Shown one piece after another: positions 55,596 to 64,000 of a stretch of DNA of 64,000 nucleotides. Positions within the stretch are counted from its first letter, which is position 1; each line of letters begins with the position of its first letter. The notes under the pieces are model-generated. The model was not told where the DNA came from and did no database searches. It saw nothing but the letters and a program-made list of their open reading frames with translations. The DNA is taken from contig JAPEIS010000013.1 in the NCBI GenBank assembly GCA_029531795.1, forward strand, positions 1,426,001 through 1,490,000. Reading direction: 5' to 3'. A program made the translations under genes and the position numbers. The stretch comes from Sclerotinia nivalis. Taxonomy: Eukaryota; Ascomycota; Leotiomycetes; Helotiales; Sclerotiniaceae.

Positions 55596-56909
55596 CTAAA
55601 AAGGCACCATATAGACACCATAACTATCATCACTATCGTCCGAGTCCTCTTCATCTTGATCTCCCTTTTCTGCCAAGTTGCGATAGAAGTTCTTTAAGTA
55701 GTACTTGATTTCTTTGCGCTCCTTAAATTCCTCCCGGGAGATTTTCTGGATCTTACTGCAGTCCTCGCATGGCCTTGCAATTTTGGCACCAGGGCGAATT
55801 ATAACTTCTGGAACTTTGAACGCAGAGCCTGCTCTCACGAATGCGTATTCATTGTGGGCGCTCTCCACTTTGAACATCCGTAAAATCCACTCCTTCCACA
55901 ACTCTCGGTCCTCTGGCAAATCAAGCTTGTGGGGAAACCTGCAGTCAAAGTCTTGAATAATGAACTCATCGAGGTCTTGATAGATGAAACCAATGAAAAT
56001 CATGCATGGGTCTCTCCAGCCTTGTTTCTCGAAATAGTGATCGTGAAACCTGCGGCTGAGAAGCGATCGTGGTGTGGTTTGAACTCTCTTGACAGTTGAA
56101 GGCTGGATGATCCATGGCTGGTAGGTAGGAAAGAGTTCATTGCGCCAGGCTGGCCGTCCCGCAGGCAAGGGTACATTGTGCAAAAGAAGTCGTACTTCCG
56201 GTTGGCAGAAATAGAAAGTTTCAATGTCCAAACACTTGAGAGAATCGAAGCCGATAATGTCCCGGTCTGGATTGAAAGGTACGGATGGTGGCAAGGGATG
56301 TAAGGAGTCTTCCTCGCAAAGGCGTTTGAAGTTGAAAATTGCTTGGTTTAGGCTGAAAGGATTAGGGGGCAGTAAAGAAGGAAGGTTTTCAACTGGCTTT
56401 TTCGGCCACACTTCGCAAACCATGCGAGTCTCAGGTATAGCTGCAATGTCCTCATAATACCTAGCGACTTCGTCTCTACTCTCTAGGCAAGCCCAAAAAG
56501 AAGCAGGCATGCTACTGTATGGTACAATGTTAATAGGGGAGAGACTTCTTACTGACTCTTCCCAATATTGTCCATATCCTTCACCAGACTGTCTGCAATA
56601 CTTCTCTTCAACCAGCCGTGAGTCTACAGTGAATCCCCAGATCTTCCGTCTAAGCTCCAGTGGGAGTCTAGGGAAAAGGGTGAATTCTGTAAGGCCTTGA
56701 CCTTGGAATGATGATGTAAGAGTTTGAGATTGCTGAGATTTGGAACCTTTAGGCATGACTTTTACAACCAACTCGATATTTCTCAACTCTTGCCATGTAT
56801 CTTTGAATAGCTTACGTCCCTTAACTTTCCTGGGTTCGCCTGTGAATTTGATAGTGGTTTTGACTTGAAACTCCTGTTTCAAGTTTGCCAAATCTTCAAA
56901 GGTATCCAT
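55596..56909 (-). CDS. 2EXR-domain protein
   Basis: Single exon of 437 residues. After a basic N-terminal part (KGRKLFKDTW), residues 76-91 read FTLFPRLPLELRRKIW and residues 138-152 SFWACLESRDEVARY, the two hallmark blocks (F-x-LP-x-E-LR-x-x-IW and C-x-ESR-x-x-A) of the fungal 2EXR domain. Further family-like stretches are FNPDRDIIGFDSLKCLD and FYFCQPEVRLLL. Near the end is a Cys pair (PCEDCSK) and an acidic tail (DEEDSDDSDDS). 2EXR proteins are highly expanded in Leotiomycetes and Sordariomycetes; no biochemical role is established. It lies on the same strand as another 2EXR-like gene at 59191, with the LTR element between them. Confidence 0.85.
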   Translation of the reverse strand: MDTFEDLANLKQEFQVKTTIKFTGEPRKVKGRKLFKDTWQELRNIELVVKVMPKGSKSQQSQTLTSSFQGQGLTEFTLFPRLPLELRRKIWGFTVDSRLVEEKYCRQSGEGYGQYWEESVRSLSPINIVPYSSMPASFWACLESRDEVARYYEDIAAIPETRMVCEVWPKKPVENLPSLLPPNPFSLNQAIFNFKRLCEEDSLHPLPPSVPFNPDRDIIGFDSLKCLDIETFYFCQPEVRLLLHNVPLPAGRPAWRNELFPTYQPWIIQPSTVKRVQTTPRSLLSRRFHDHYFEKQGWRDPCMIFIGFIYQDLDEFIIQDFDCRFPHKLDLPEDRELWKEWILRMFKVESAHNEYAFVRAGSAFKVPEVIIRPGAKIARPCEDCSKIQKISREEFKERKEIKYYLKNFYRNLAEKGDQDEEDSDDSDDSYGVYMVPF

Positions 56910-57275
56910 CTTGAGTGTTGGGTTTTGGTTGTGTTGAGTGGGATTTGTTGTAATGTAAGTTTTATGCGTGATACTCGTTCTTGTTGTTGAATGAGTTTTC
57001 GATGATTTTGTAGATGATGTACAATTGTGTGGTTATGATCTGAATGGGAAGAGAACTGTTCTTATATATGAATTATTTATCACATCATTGTTTTCTAAGT
57101 GACTTATCTCTGTTTTTTGATTTTCTTTGTCGCCAAAATGAGAGAACCACTATAGCTATTGACGCCAAGGATACCTTATACGGTGCATTCAAGTTTCGTA
57201 GCCTGTTCTGTCTTCAATCAAAACAGAGCTCAAAATACACCAAGCAAAACTAAATTTGTGGATAATCTATAAATT
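56910..57275. other. Upstream region of the 2EXR gene
   Basis: About 370 bases holding the presumed promoter of the minus-strand 2EXR gene, and ending at the AAATT target site (57271-57275) of the LTR element. Confidence 0.5.
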
Positions 57276-57396
57276 TGTTGGAAGTTGCTGAGTCAGCATC
57301 CTGTTCGCCGTATAACCTCATATATAAGCTTTCCATAGAACCTACACAACAATAAGAACTATACACATTTGCAACTCTACATTTCGTATTCCAACA
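57276..57396 (+). repeat. 5' LTR (121 bp)
   Basis: TG...CA-bounded terminal repeat with a TATATAAGCTT box-like string in its middle. It matches the 3' LTR at 116 of 121 positions. Confidence 0.93.
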
Positions 57397-57411
57397 GGTT
57401 ATGAGGCCCGC
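57397..57411 (+). other. Primer-binding-site candidate, initiator-tRNA anticodon type
   Basis: GGTTATGAGGCCCGC follows the 5' LTR directly. Its first nine bases complement CTCATAACC, the anticodon loop of initiator tRNA-Met. Drosophila copia primes from the same half-tRNA. The remaining bases would have to match the host tRNA's anticodon stem, which I cannot check. Confidence 0.55.
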
Positions 57412-57604
57412 ATCGCACTTCTACTGATACGACTATACCATCCATCGTCATTATAGTACAATCATTATCGATCAAGAAGAATTACAAGTCAAAATGAGAA
57501 AGGGAAAAGCATTTATTATTCTAAATAGGACAGTATTACCTATTTAATAAAAGAAACTAATGGAATTTGTTGATATTGCTGATTTGCTTAAAATATAGTC
57601 GAAA

Positions 57605-57811
57605 TTGAAATTGAAATCTACAAAGAAGTCGAAATCTACGAAGAAATCGAAGAAACCGAAGAACGAATCAGATACCTCCTCATTCGAATCGAGTTCCGAA
57701 GAAGAGATTTCAAAGAAAAAGGGAAGAGATAAGAGCCCTAGCCCTAAAGCTAGCTTCGCAGATAGTATCGAAGGCTCTCAGAAAGGCGAATATCAATATG
57801 GTATAATTTGA
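57605..57811 (+). CDS. Lys/Ser-rich short frame inside the LTR element
   Basis: A 68-codon frame opening without an ATG, rich in K and S (STKKSKSTKKSKKPKNESD, then FESSSEEEISKKKGRDKSPS). It could be a remnant of a gag-like protein or a captured host sequence. There is no zinc knuckle. A shorter ATG frame at 57494 closes after 17 codons. I doubt that a protein is made. Confidence 0.3.
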   Translation: MKLKSTKKSKSTKKSKKPKNESDTSSFESSSEEEISKKKGRDKSPSPKASFADSIEGSQKGEYQYGII

Positions 57812-57824
57812 AAAGATATAGATG

Positions 57825-58560
57825 TTTTCTACTACAAGAGTAAAGAGGTTGAATACCTGGTTGATTACCATTCTTCATTGTGAGAATTCCTAATAAGTTA
57901 TTAAATCACTTAATAATATTTACCGAACCAATGGTTATATGATCACGTGATATATTAATAATATGATTTCATATTATTAAATTTTATTATTATATAAAAT
58001 TTCGATCATATATCATATCAGAATGATTTATAATGGAATAGAATGAAATGGAAGCATATAGAATTTCCTTATTCTCAGATTGAATACTATTGGTTATTAT
58101 TTCCTTTTATTATATAAAATGATTCTATAAGATTCGATTTAAATCGATCTTATTTATAATCATAGAATAGTGTAGAATCTCATTAAAATCTATAAATACG
58201 AAGATCTTCTTCAAAGAATTCTTCGAAAAAGCAAGCAGATAAAAATTCAATATTCAATATATATAATTCTGACTTCAATATTCTATTGTTCATATATTCG
58301 ATCACTCCTAAGCTAAATACGACTAAGTCTTCCACTATTATAATAAATAATATTATAGTATTATTATTATATTATTTATTATTATCCGATCAACCTCCTC
58401 CGAGATTCATGTTGTTTTCTACTACGAAAGTAAAGAGGTTGAATACCTGGTTGATTACCATTCTTCATATTGTTTTCTACCACGAGAGTAAAGAGATTGT
58501 TTTCTATTCTCAAAGAATAAAGAGGTTGAATACCTGGCTAATCACCATTCTTCAAAGGAT
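57825..58560 (+). repeat. Dispersed internal repeats of the LTR element
   Basis: A unit of about 55 bases containing GTAAAGAGGTTGAATACCTG and ending ATTACCATTCTTCA occurs at about 57825-57880 and 58412-58468, and a rearranged copy at about 58475-58555. The AT-rich block lies between the copies. Confidence 0.75.
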
Positions 58561-58722
58561 TTTAAAGGATTGATACGTCAGAGGCACTCTTTCCTGCAAA
58601 TATTGAACTTCACAGGAGATTAGATATTGTAGTTTTTAATAAGGCCTAGATAGGATTTATGATTTTTGAGTATATGGAAAGTAGGAATAGCTTCATTTTT
58701 GAGGACTTCAACAATGGAGGGA

Positions 58723-58843
58723 TGTTGGAAGTTGCTGAATCAGCATCCTGTTCGCCGTATAACCTTATATATAAGCTTTCCATAGAACCTACACAACAAT
58801 AAGAACTATACACACTTGCAACTTTACATTTCATATTCCAACA
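58723..58843 (+). repeat. 3' LTR (121 bp)
   Basis: Same ends and orientation as the 5' LTR. It is preceded by the purine tract GGAGGGA and followed by the AAATT target duplication. Confidence 0.93.
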
Positions 58844-59190
58844 AAATTAATAACTATTCGTTTATTTTTTTGAAACTATTCCCAGATTATTATACTAATA
58901 TTTATACCAATCATAAAATTATACAAAATTATACAGAATTATACTTATCTGCAGGTTGGTGGGCTATTTATAGATAATCTACAAATATCAATAAGGCGGG
59001 TTCTAAATTTAATGGGTAGTTCACGAAGCGGATTACCTACGAGTATCTGTAAATTGCGGGCTATTTTTGTGCAGCCTAAAATTTGTTTCTGACTGAAAAA
59101 AGAAATCGTTAGGAAATGAGTTCAAGTTACTGGGAAGCAGATTGATAAATTTCCAAGCATGTGATGTTCAAGGAGAAATGAGAAAATAAA
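58844..59190. other. Flank between the LTR element and a 2EXR-like gene
   Basis: About 350 AT-rich bases beginning with the second copy of the AAATT target site. Short ATTATAC repeats near 58915-58945. No gene. Confidence 0.5.
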
Positions 59191-59958
59191 CTACCTCCTC
59201 CTAATAACTACTCCTCGCCAACTTCCTAACCCTATTCGCCTAGCTTCTGCAATGCAGTCACGGCAAAGATCAGGTCCTGTTCTCTGGGGAACAACAATGA
59301 CCCTGGGAATCCTGAACTCAGGATGTCGACTTTTTTCCGCTTGGAAAAATTCCTCAACTGCTTGTCGCATATATGTGCAATATCCAGATTCAGACAGTCT
59401 GTGACTCGGGGCCATAGGCGTGTTACAAGGTGGATCCTCGACAATGCAGTGTGTGAGAGTTTGGAAAGGGAATGGCTCTTCGTGATCTTGGTGCCATTGT
59501 TGAAGATAGTCCTGGAGTGGTACTGCAGGGTGTGCAGGAACAATGTTTATACCCGGAATGATTCTTGATGGCATTGCAATAGATTGAATTCGGGACAAGT
59601 TGTTACCAAGCGCCCTGGCCGTGTCAATCATGTGCCTATCATTCGTGATGTAAAGGGAATCTGTCTGGACATTAAACCGCATTGGTGGCCATAGGATTGG
59701 CATACCACCTGCTTCTCGGTCCCATATGTCTGGGTAATACGTTTGAGTCATCGCACGACTTTCTTCGTTGATTTGAGAGGTGATTGGATATCTTATGTGA
59801 AGCCTATAATCGTATTCACGAGTCAGCCCCCTGGTTTCTGGTGCCATAATTGCTTGCCAGATCAAACGTCTGATATCCTCGTTTTGCCTAGCGAAAAGAC
59901 TTAACTCAACCTCACCGCTCTCAACACCTTCTCGCTCATCTTCGCGTTCTTGTGACAT
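59191..59958 (-). CDS. 2EXR-like protein
   Basis: Read from MSQEREDEREGVESGEVELS this is 255 residues; the frame stays open up to an ATG at 60237 (348 residues), so the start is uncertain. I prefer the shorter form because the first hallmark block, LFARQNEDIRRLIWQAIM, normally lies close to the N-terminus. It is followed by YDYRLHIRYPITSQINEESR (the second hallmark, INEESRAM), WPPMRFNVQTDSLYITNDR and a C-terminal RIPRVIVVPQRTGPDLCRDC block. This is the architecture of 2EXR proteins, with the usual C-x-ESR replaced by NEESR. The role is unknown. It shares strand and family with the gene at 55596; the two are diverged, not recent copies. Confidence 0.75.
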   Translation of the reverse strand: MSQEREDEREGVESGEVELSLFARQNEDIRRLIWQAIMAPETRGLTREYDYRLHIRYPITSQINEESRAMTQTYYPDIWDREAGGMPILWPPMRFNVQTDSLYITNDRHMIDTARALGNNLSRIQSIAMPSRIIPGINIVPAHPAVPLQDYLQQWHQDHEEPFPFQTLTHCIVEDPPCNTPMAPSHRLSESGYCTYMRQAVEEFFQAEKSRHPEFRIPRVIVVPQRTGPDLCRDCIAEARRIGLGSWRGVVIRRR

Positions 59959-60803
59959 CTTGAAGAGATCTTGGAATAGATCTATGATGACTTTCGTAGA
60001 TTGCTTGGTTGCTGAATGTATGATGATAGAGATTTGATTTACTTTTGAATTGTGTCTGCAAATTTCTGGTAATGCTTCAAGAGTGAATCTGGAAGTCAGG
60101 GGTGCAGTATTCATAGGAGTTTGGACGGACTGTTCTGTGGAAGGATGTTGTGTGGGGAGAGACGTTGCCCAATGCCTGTTCAGAGAACAATATTCGACCT
60201 GGCCTCTAGTCGACAAGGATCCTCTTTGCGTATACATTCAATCGTATGATATGCTGAATCCATCAGCGGCTAGTTTCCATGAGTCTACCAAACTACCTTT
60301 AGGTCTGCCAAGACTACTGAGAGCTAGGGGCGCCATTTCATCAGTTTCGAAATGATATATGAGCCAATTGCAGCTAAAGCATTCAATCTCACACGAAACA
60401 ATATCTGAACAGAGCTTCTACACTGTACCCCTGGTACGCCTAACTACTGTAAATGAGATGGAAGTCACTGTTCTATCCATGTACACGAAGTCTGATCATC
60501 GAAGAATAGATACATCTTCACAATATATGAAATAAATTAAACAAAAACAAGCTATAGTCTTGTTGATGCTTTGGCGGTTCCAGCAGGCGTAATGTGCATT
60601 TTGACTGCATATCAAGGCCACCTCATATCTTGGCAAATGTCTTGAAGTCAGATCAAACGTCTCATACCTCTGTTCTTTAATAATTCATGAAGAACAGAAC
60701 AATGACGTTCCTTGTATAGGAATAATAAGTCTAAAACGTGAGCCTTTCTGTGTTCCCACCACTATCACTCTGAACTGAAAATACTACAGCAAAAAGTTTT
60801 AAG
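59959..60803. other. Intergenic or 5' region between 2EXR gene and 2EXR relic
   Basis: About 845 bases. If the longer start at 60237 is used for the minus-strand gene, the first 279 bases are coding. Otherwise no gene is seen. Confidence 0.4.
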
Positions 60804-61591
60804 ATGTCAATCATGTCATTTAACTTTGCACAACAGATGAACTCACTCTGTAAAGCATTTGAAAAGCTGAGAATTGAGGAAATATTTACCTGCTTTTCAA
60901 AGCTCCTCAAAGAACTTCACTCATGATCTGGACAGAGGCCATCGCGGACTCTGTTGTCCACGATGTGACTTTGTTAACCGTATACAAGAAAAAGCCCAGA
61001 ATGCCTGAGGTATTATCTGGTATCAACTAGTTGAGCCATAATGAGGCCAAGAAAGCTCGTAAGAGCTTAATCTATGATAATCAGCCACCGTTCTCCTTCA
61101 ATATCCAATACGACTCCGTGTTGTTGAAGAATTTTAAAGATCTACGCATGTCATCATTGACGACATATGAAGAGATTGCGACTTCTGTTCAAAGTTCTGC
61201 GAGAATTTGCGACATAAACCACCATTGTTTGATATAGATAGGTACTTGGAGCTTGATTGCGGTAATTCTTTGGCCTTTCCATTCCATTGCGTGACAAAAT
61301 TCATAACCCAAGAACTTGCAGTGTTCGCGGAAGCATAATATCACGGAAAGAGTGCTCTACAAAGAAGCGCTTAGGCGATATTTAAAGAAAAATCGTGAGT
61401 ATGCCAGAGTTATGATTCCAGAGATCATAATCAGAGTTCCTAAACAAGGCAACAGACTATGCTATGAATGAGAGGAACTTGATGAGTGGTTAGCCATGCC
61501 TCAATTTTCAAGAAATATTGCACGGGTCAGCATCATCAACAAGAAAACAAACACATCTGATGGCCTCTGTGAAGCCAATCAGGACTCCTGA
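60804..61591 (+). pseudogene. Broken 2EXR-family gene
   Basis: An ATG at 60804 opens MSIMSFNFAQQMNSLCKAFE and reaches FTCFSKLLKELH, the F-x-LP-x-ELR-type block, but then stops. The continuation LMIWTEAIADSVVHDVTLL lies one frame over, so a base was lost between the two. Next come a TAG, then SHNEAKKARKSLIYDNQPPF (second hallmark), a stop, a segment in another phase (RYLELDCGNSLAFPFHCVTK), and a last part (ERVLYKEALRRYLKKNREYA, RVMIPEIIIRVPKQGN) broken once by TGA. The order matches 2EXR proteins. At least one frameshift and several stops make it non-functional. Confidence 0.8.
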
Positions 61592-62288
61592 AATGACTAT
61601 TGAGAACCATCCAGTATAGCAAACGTCCACCTGGGCAGATATACAGATGAGTAGCCATTGTAGCTAATTAAAATGAATGTTCAGACAAATTCAAGAATTA
61701 ACACCCAAAGCGTAATATGACACCAGTGATAATAAAATTGTATCAATGCAGTAATGAAATGCTTCATCCTAACAATATAGATCCTGCTAAAAAAAAGTAG
61801 AGCCAATCAATCACAATTGAGTTTTTAATTCCAATGTAAAAGCAAGCCGATGTTAATCAGTAACCTTAAATGACAGATATACATTTGCAGTTTATTCGAA
61901 CTATCGAAATAGAAAATCATTGCGATTTTAATTAAAATGTCATATATACCTTTCTAGCTTCTTTGATTATCAAGAGAAGTAGAAAAAGGCTTTGATTGAA
62001 TCATCGTGAGATAAAATAAATAAATATTCAGGGTCCTCTCTACACGGGCACTTGCATCCATCATAGGCGAAATTTCGACCCACCAATCTGAGCTTAAGTA
62101 ATTCTTGGCGCTCTTTAATCCTTTGATCCTTTGCTTTATTATCTTGTTGTTCGTAAGCAAACCTACACAATCAAACAATTTCAATCGCAAGAACCGGATT
62201 CTGGGACGGGGACCACTTTACAGTCCTGTACTATGACTGCTACACCGAAGCTGCATCGAAGAAGAAGAACACACCCTGCAGAAAACCG
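61592..62288. other. Intergenic region
   Basis: About 700 AT-rich bases between the relic and the transporter. Overlapping 66- and 78-codon frames on the minus strand (61954-62190) are not supported. Confidence 0.45.
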
Positions 62289-63544
62289 ATGACGATGAAT
62301 GGTTATTCAAATGGCAAGGGAAAGGAGAAGGATAGATATTTACCCGCGAGGAGAAAGGGAGGAGAATCGGGGAAATGGCTAGATGTGGTGGCTTACGGAG
62401 CTTTCAGTGCCCTGTTGGCCTTGATTTTGAAATATGCCATCTCAGGTCAATACTGGAATCTGAATTTCTTCCTGCTGGCGGTCCAGGTACGTCACTGGAC
62501 ACTCAGCGTCATACCTCGAGAGAATGCGCAAACTGATATTGGGGCTTAATTAGTCAGGATGTGCCATCGCAGCGATGTTTTTATTGAAAAGGGCCGGGTA
62601 TCTAAAGGAAATGACGGGCTTGGAGCTACAAAAGGCAAAGACTTGTATGTGTTGCGCGGCTTGAATGAATTAGGGATGGCAGATGCTAACGAGAAACCTA
62701 CTTGCAGGGCTTCCTCTGTCGATATTACTTCTCGTCTCAAACTACATATCGTACAAAGCGCTTCAATGTCTGTCATTACCAACATATATACTCCTTTCTA
62801 CTACGACCATCTTCACGGTCCCCTACATCGACAGCATTCTGTTCGGAGCTCCAATACCACCATTTGCGTTTAAATCGTATCTTCTAATATTCTCCGGAAT
62901 TATCATATCAGTAATTTTGGAAAACGCGCATGCAGAAAAAAGCTATGGGGATAGACGGCTCGAACAAACATTGGAACCTCAAGATCCAGTAATGATATTA
63001 TTTCTTGGATATATTTTCATGGTCGTCCATCTTTTATTATACAGCACATATGAAGCGTGGAAGGCAAAGATTGTGCCGAATCTCAAATTTGGTCAATGGG
63101 ATAGTATGACTTTCTTCCAGGACTCTGGGGACGACTTGCTAACATGTCTTAGTTTTCCTATATAACCATGTTCTTATGTTTATCGTCGCATCGACTCTTT
63201 CTTTTATAATCGAAGATTTCTCGGACGAGAATTTGAACGATTGTTTCCCCTCTTCGATCAGAAAATCAACTATCGTGGCCATAATGTATACCGGCGTCGG
63301 CATCTTTCCCATATTATTTCTTTCCACGGCGATTACGCAAAAGTCCTCGCAATATTTTCATTCTACAGTCGAAGCTTCGAGTAAAATGGTGATTGCTTTG
63401 CTGGGAATGTATATGTATTCGCATCCGATCAATGTAGGAAGTGTATCAGCCATCGTGATAGGATGCTCTGGGGGTATTTTAGGAGCGTGGTTAGAAGGAA
63501 GACATCAACAGGATGTGGAGGGGAAACGGGTCCTACCTGTTTGA
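62289..63544 (+). CDS. Nucleotide-sugar transporter-like protein (Vrg4/DMT superfamily)
   Basis: Exons 62289-62486, 62554-62644, 62708-63103 and 63153-63544 give 358 residues. Introns are 67, 63 and 49 nt with GTACGT, GTATGT and GTATGA donors and CTAAC branch sites in the last two. After a basic cytosolic N-terminus (KGKEKDRYLPARRKGG) there are about nine or ten membrane segments. The block YLKEMTGLELQKAKTWLPLS, then SNYISYKALQCLSLPTYILL and TVPYIDSILFG, parallels the Golgi GDP-mannose transporter Vrg4 and its relatives (K-x-WFP...S-K-LQYL-x-VP-Y). The later part (WDIFLYNHVLMFIVASTLSF, assembled across intron 3) and SSKMVIALLGMYMYSHPINV complete the fold. It likely moves a nucleotide sugar across the Golgi or ER membrane. 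The GALNK-type sugar-binding motif of Vrg4 was not found, so the substrate is open. Confidence 0.8.
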
Positions 63545-64000
63545 AAAGACTTTTGATATAGACCGCTGTACAAAAACTATCGTTTTTAAAATGGGAGCCA
63601 GGCGTTAGGATACGGTATTGGGTACAACTTGCATACTTTAGTATAAAACTATCATATTACATATTGTATAGAAATCACAAAGGGATGGTTGGAAACGGCA
63701 TTCATATTTTGCACCATCCTCATTGTTATTTAGAAATCATGAATATAAAATCCGAAAGAAGATGATTCCTCATTTCCTACAAAATGACTCTGAATTCACA
63801 CCCGTCAGAAATATTTAATACCCGGCGCCCCTCCTCCCGAGGTACCCGGATGGAACAGTCTACTTGCTCCCGCTTACCTAGTGATTAGTTTCTGGTTAAC
63901 TGATCGAGGTCTTAGAGTGGTACAGGTACAGGTAGAGGAAGAGTACAAATACAAAGCATCAATTTTTACGCACAAGTAATCTCTACATCGTTCCTCATAC
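63545..64000. other. Downstream region to the window edge
   Basis: About 456 bases of 3' flank after the transporter. No gene start is visible before the window ends. Confidence 0.45.

Larger units (their letters stand above)
57276..58843 (+). mobile_element. Non-autonomous miniature LTR retrotransposon (TRIM-like), copia type
   Basis: Two 121-bp direct repeats (57276-57396 and 58723-58843) begin TGTTGGAA and end TTCCAACA, the 8-bp inverted termini of an LTR. They enclose 1,326 bp. A perfect 5-bp target duplication AAATT flanks the element (57271-57275 and 58844-58848). The internal region starts GGTTATGAGGCCCGC, a primer-binding-site candidate, and ends GGAGGGA, a purine tract. No gag, protease, integrase or reverse transcriptase is encoded; the only sizeable frame is a 68-codon Lys/Ser-rich one at 57605-57811. 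57880-58400 is extremely AT-rich. The LTRs differ at five positions, all transitions, so the insertion is old. Mobility would depend on a full-length partner elsewhere. Confidence 0.9.

Noticed and set aside
60050..60355. 101-codon plus-strand frame
   Set aside because: Antisense to the open upstream part of the 2EXR-like frame and without family resemblance.

Overview
The window is nuclear DNA of a filamentous ascomycete (Pezizomycotina), most likely a leotiomycete close to Botrytis/Sclerotinia. The signs are short introns of 45-120 nt with CTAAC/CTGAC-type branch sites, long pyrimidine- or CA-rich leaders, a Pezizomycotina gene repertoire, many 2EXR-type proteins and wide AT-rich intergenic stretches. 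The genus is inferred from style and repertoire, not from a search. I rebuilt spliced gene models by hand. About 21 protein genes, one intron-containing tRNA, two clear pseudogenes and one complete miniature LTR retrotransposon can be supported.

Layout. 0-13 kb: an RS/Ser-rich low-complexity protein, a Jen1-type carboxylate transporter, an IFI6/IFI27-like membrane protein and a secreted Cys-rich protein, separated by long empty spacers. 13.9-25 kb: housekeeping genes, namely AP-1 beta-adaptin divergent from EMC4, then a BTB pseudogene, a small Lys-rich protein, and a divergent pair of mitochondrial inner-membrane genes (ATP synthase subunit K and MTP18). 25-33 kb: a maltose-type O-acetyltransferase, a second left-handed beta-helix protein, an Ayr1-type reductase divergent from thymidylate synthase (whose promoter carries two MluI cell-cycle boxes), and tRNA-Pro(TGG). 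33-46.5 kb: gene-poor DNA around a FAR1/MULE-type zinc-finger protein and the polarity scaffold BEM1, with about 5.8 kb of apparently gene-free sequence beyond BEM1's start. 46.5-54 kb: a Thp3/SAC3-GANP gene divergent from VPS36 (ESCRT-II), followed by three small Cys-rich genes in tandem that look like diverged relatives. 54-62 kb: accessory DNA with two 2EXR genes, a broken 2EXR gene, minisatellites, and a 1,568-bp non-autonomous LTR element with 121-bp LTRs and a perfect 5-bp target duplication. The window closes with a nucleotide-sugar-transporter-like gene.

Several housekeeping genes form head-to-head pairs sharing about 0.5-0.7 kb promoters (APL2/EMC4, ATP19/MTP18, AYR1/thymidylate synthase, THP3/VPS36). 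APL2, VPS36, EMC4 and BEM1 cover trafficking, membrane insertion and polarity; ATP19 and MTP18 both belong to the inner mitochondrial membrane. The least ordinary material is the miniature retrotransposon, the tandem Cys-rich gene trio, the 2EXR cluster with a relic, the MULE-derived protein and the fungal IFI6-like protein. I found no evidence of a defence island, secondary-metabolite cluster or CRISPR array.
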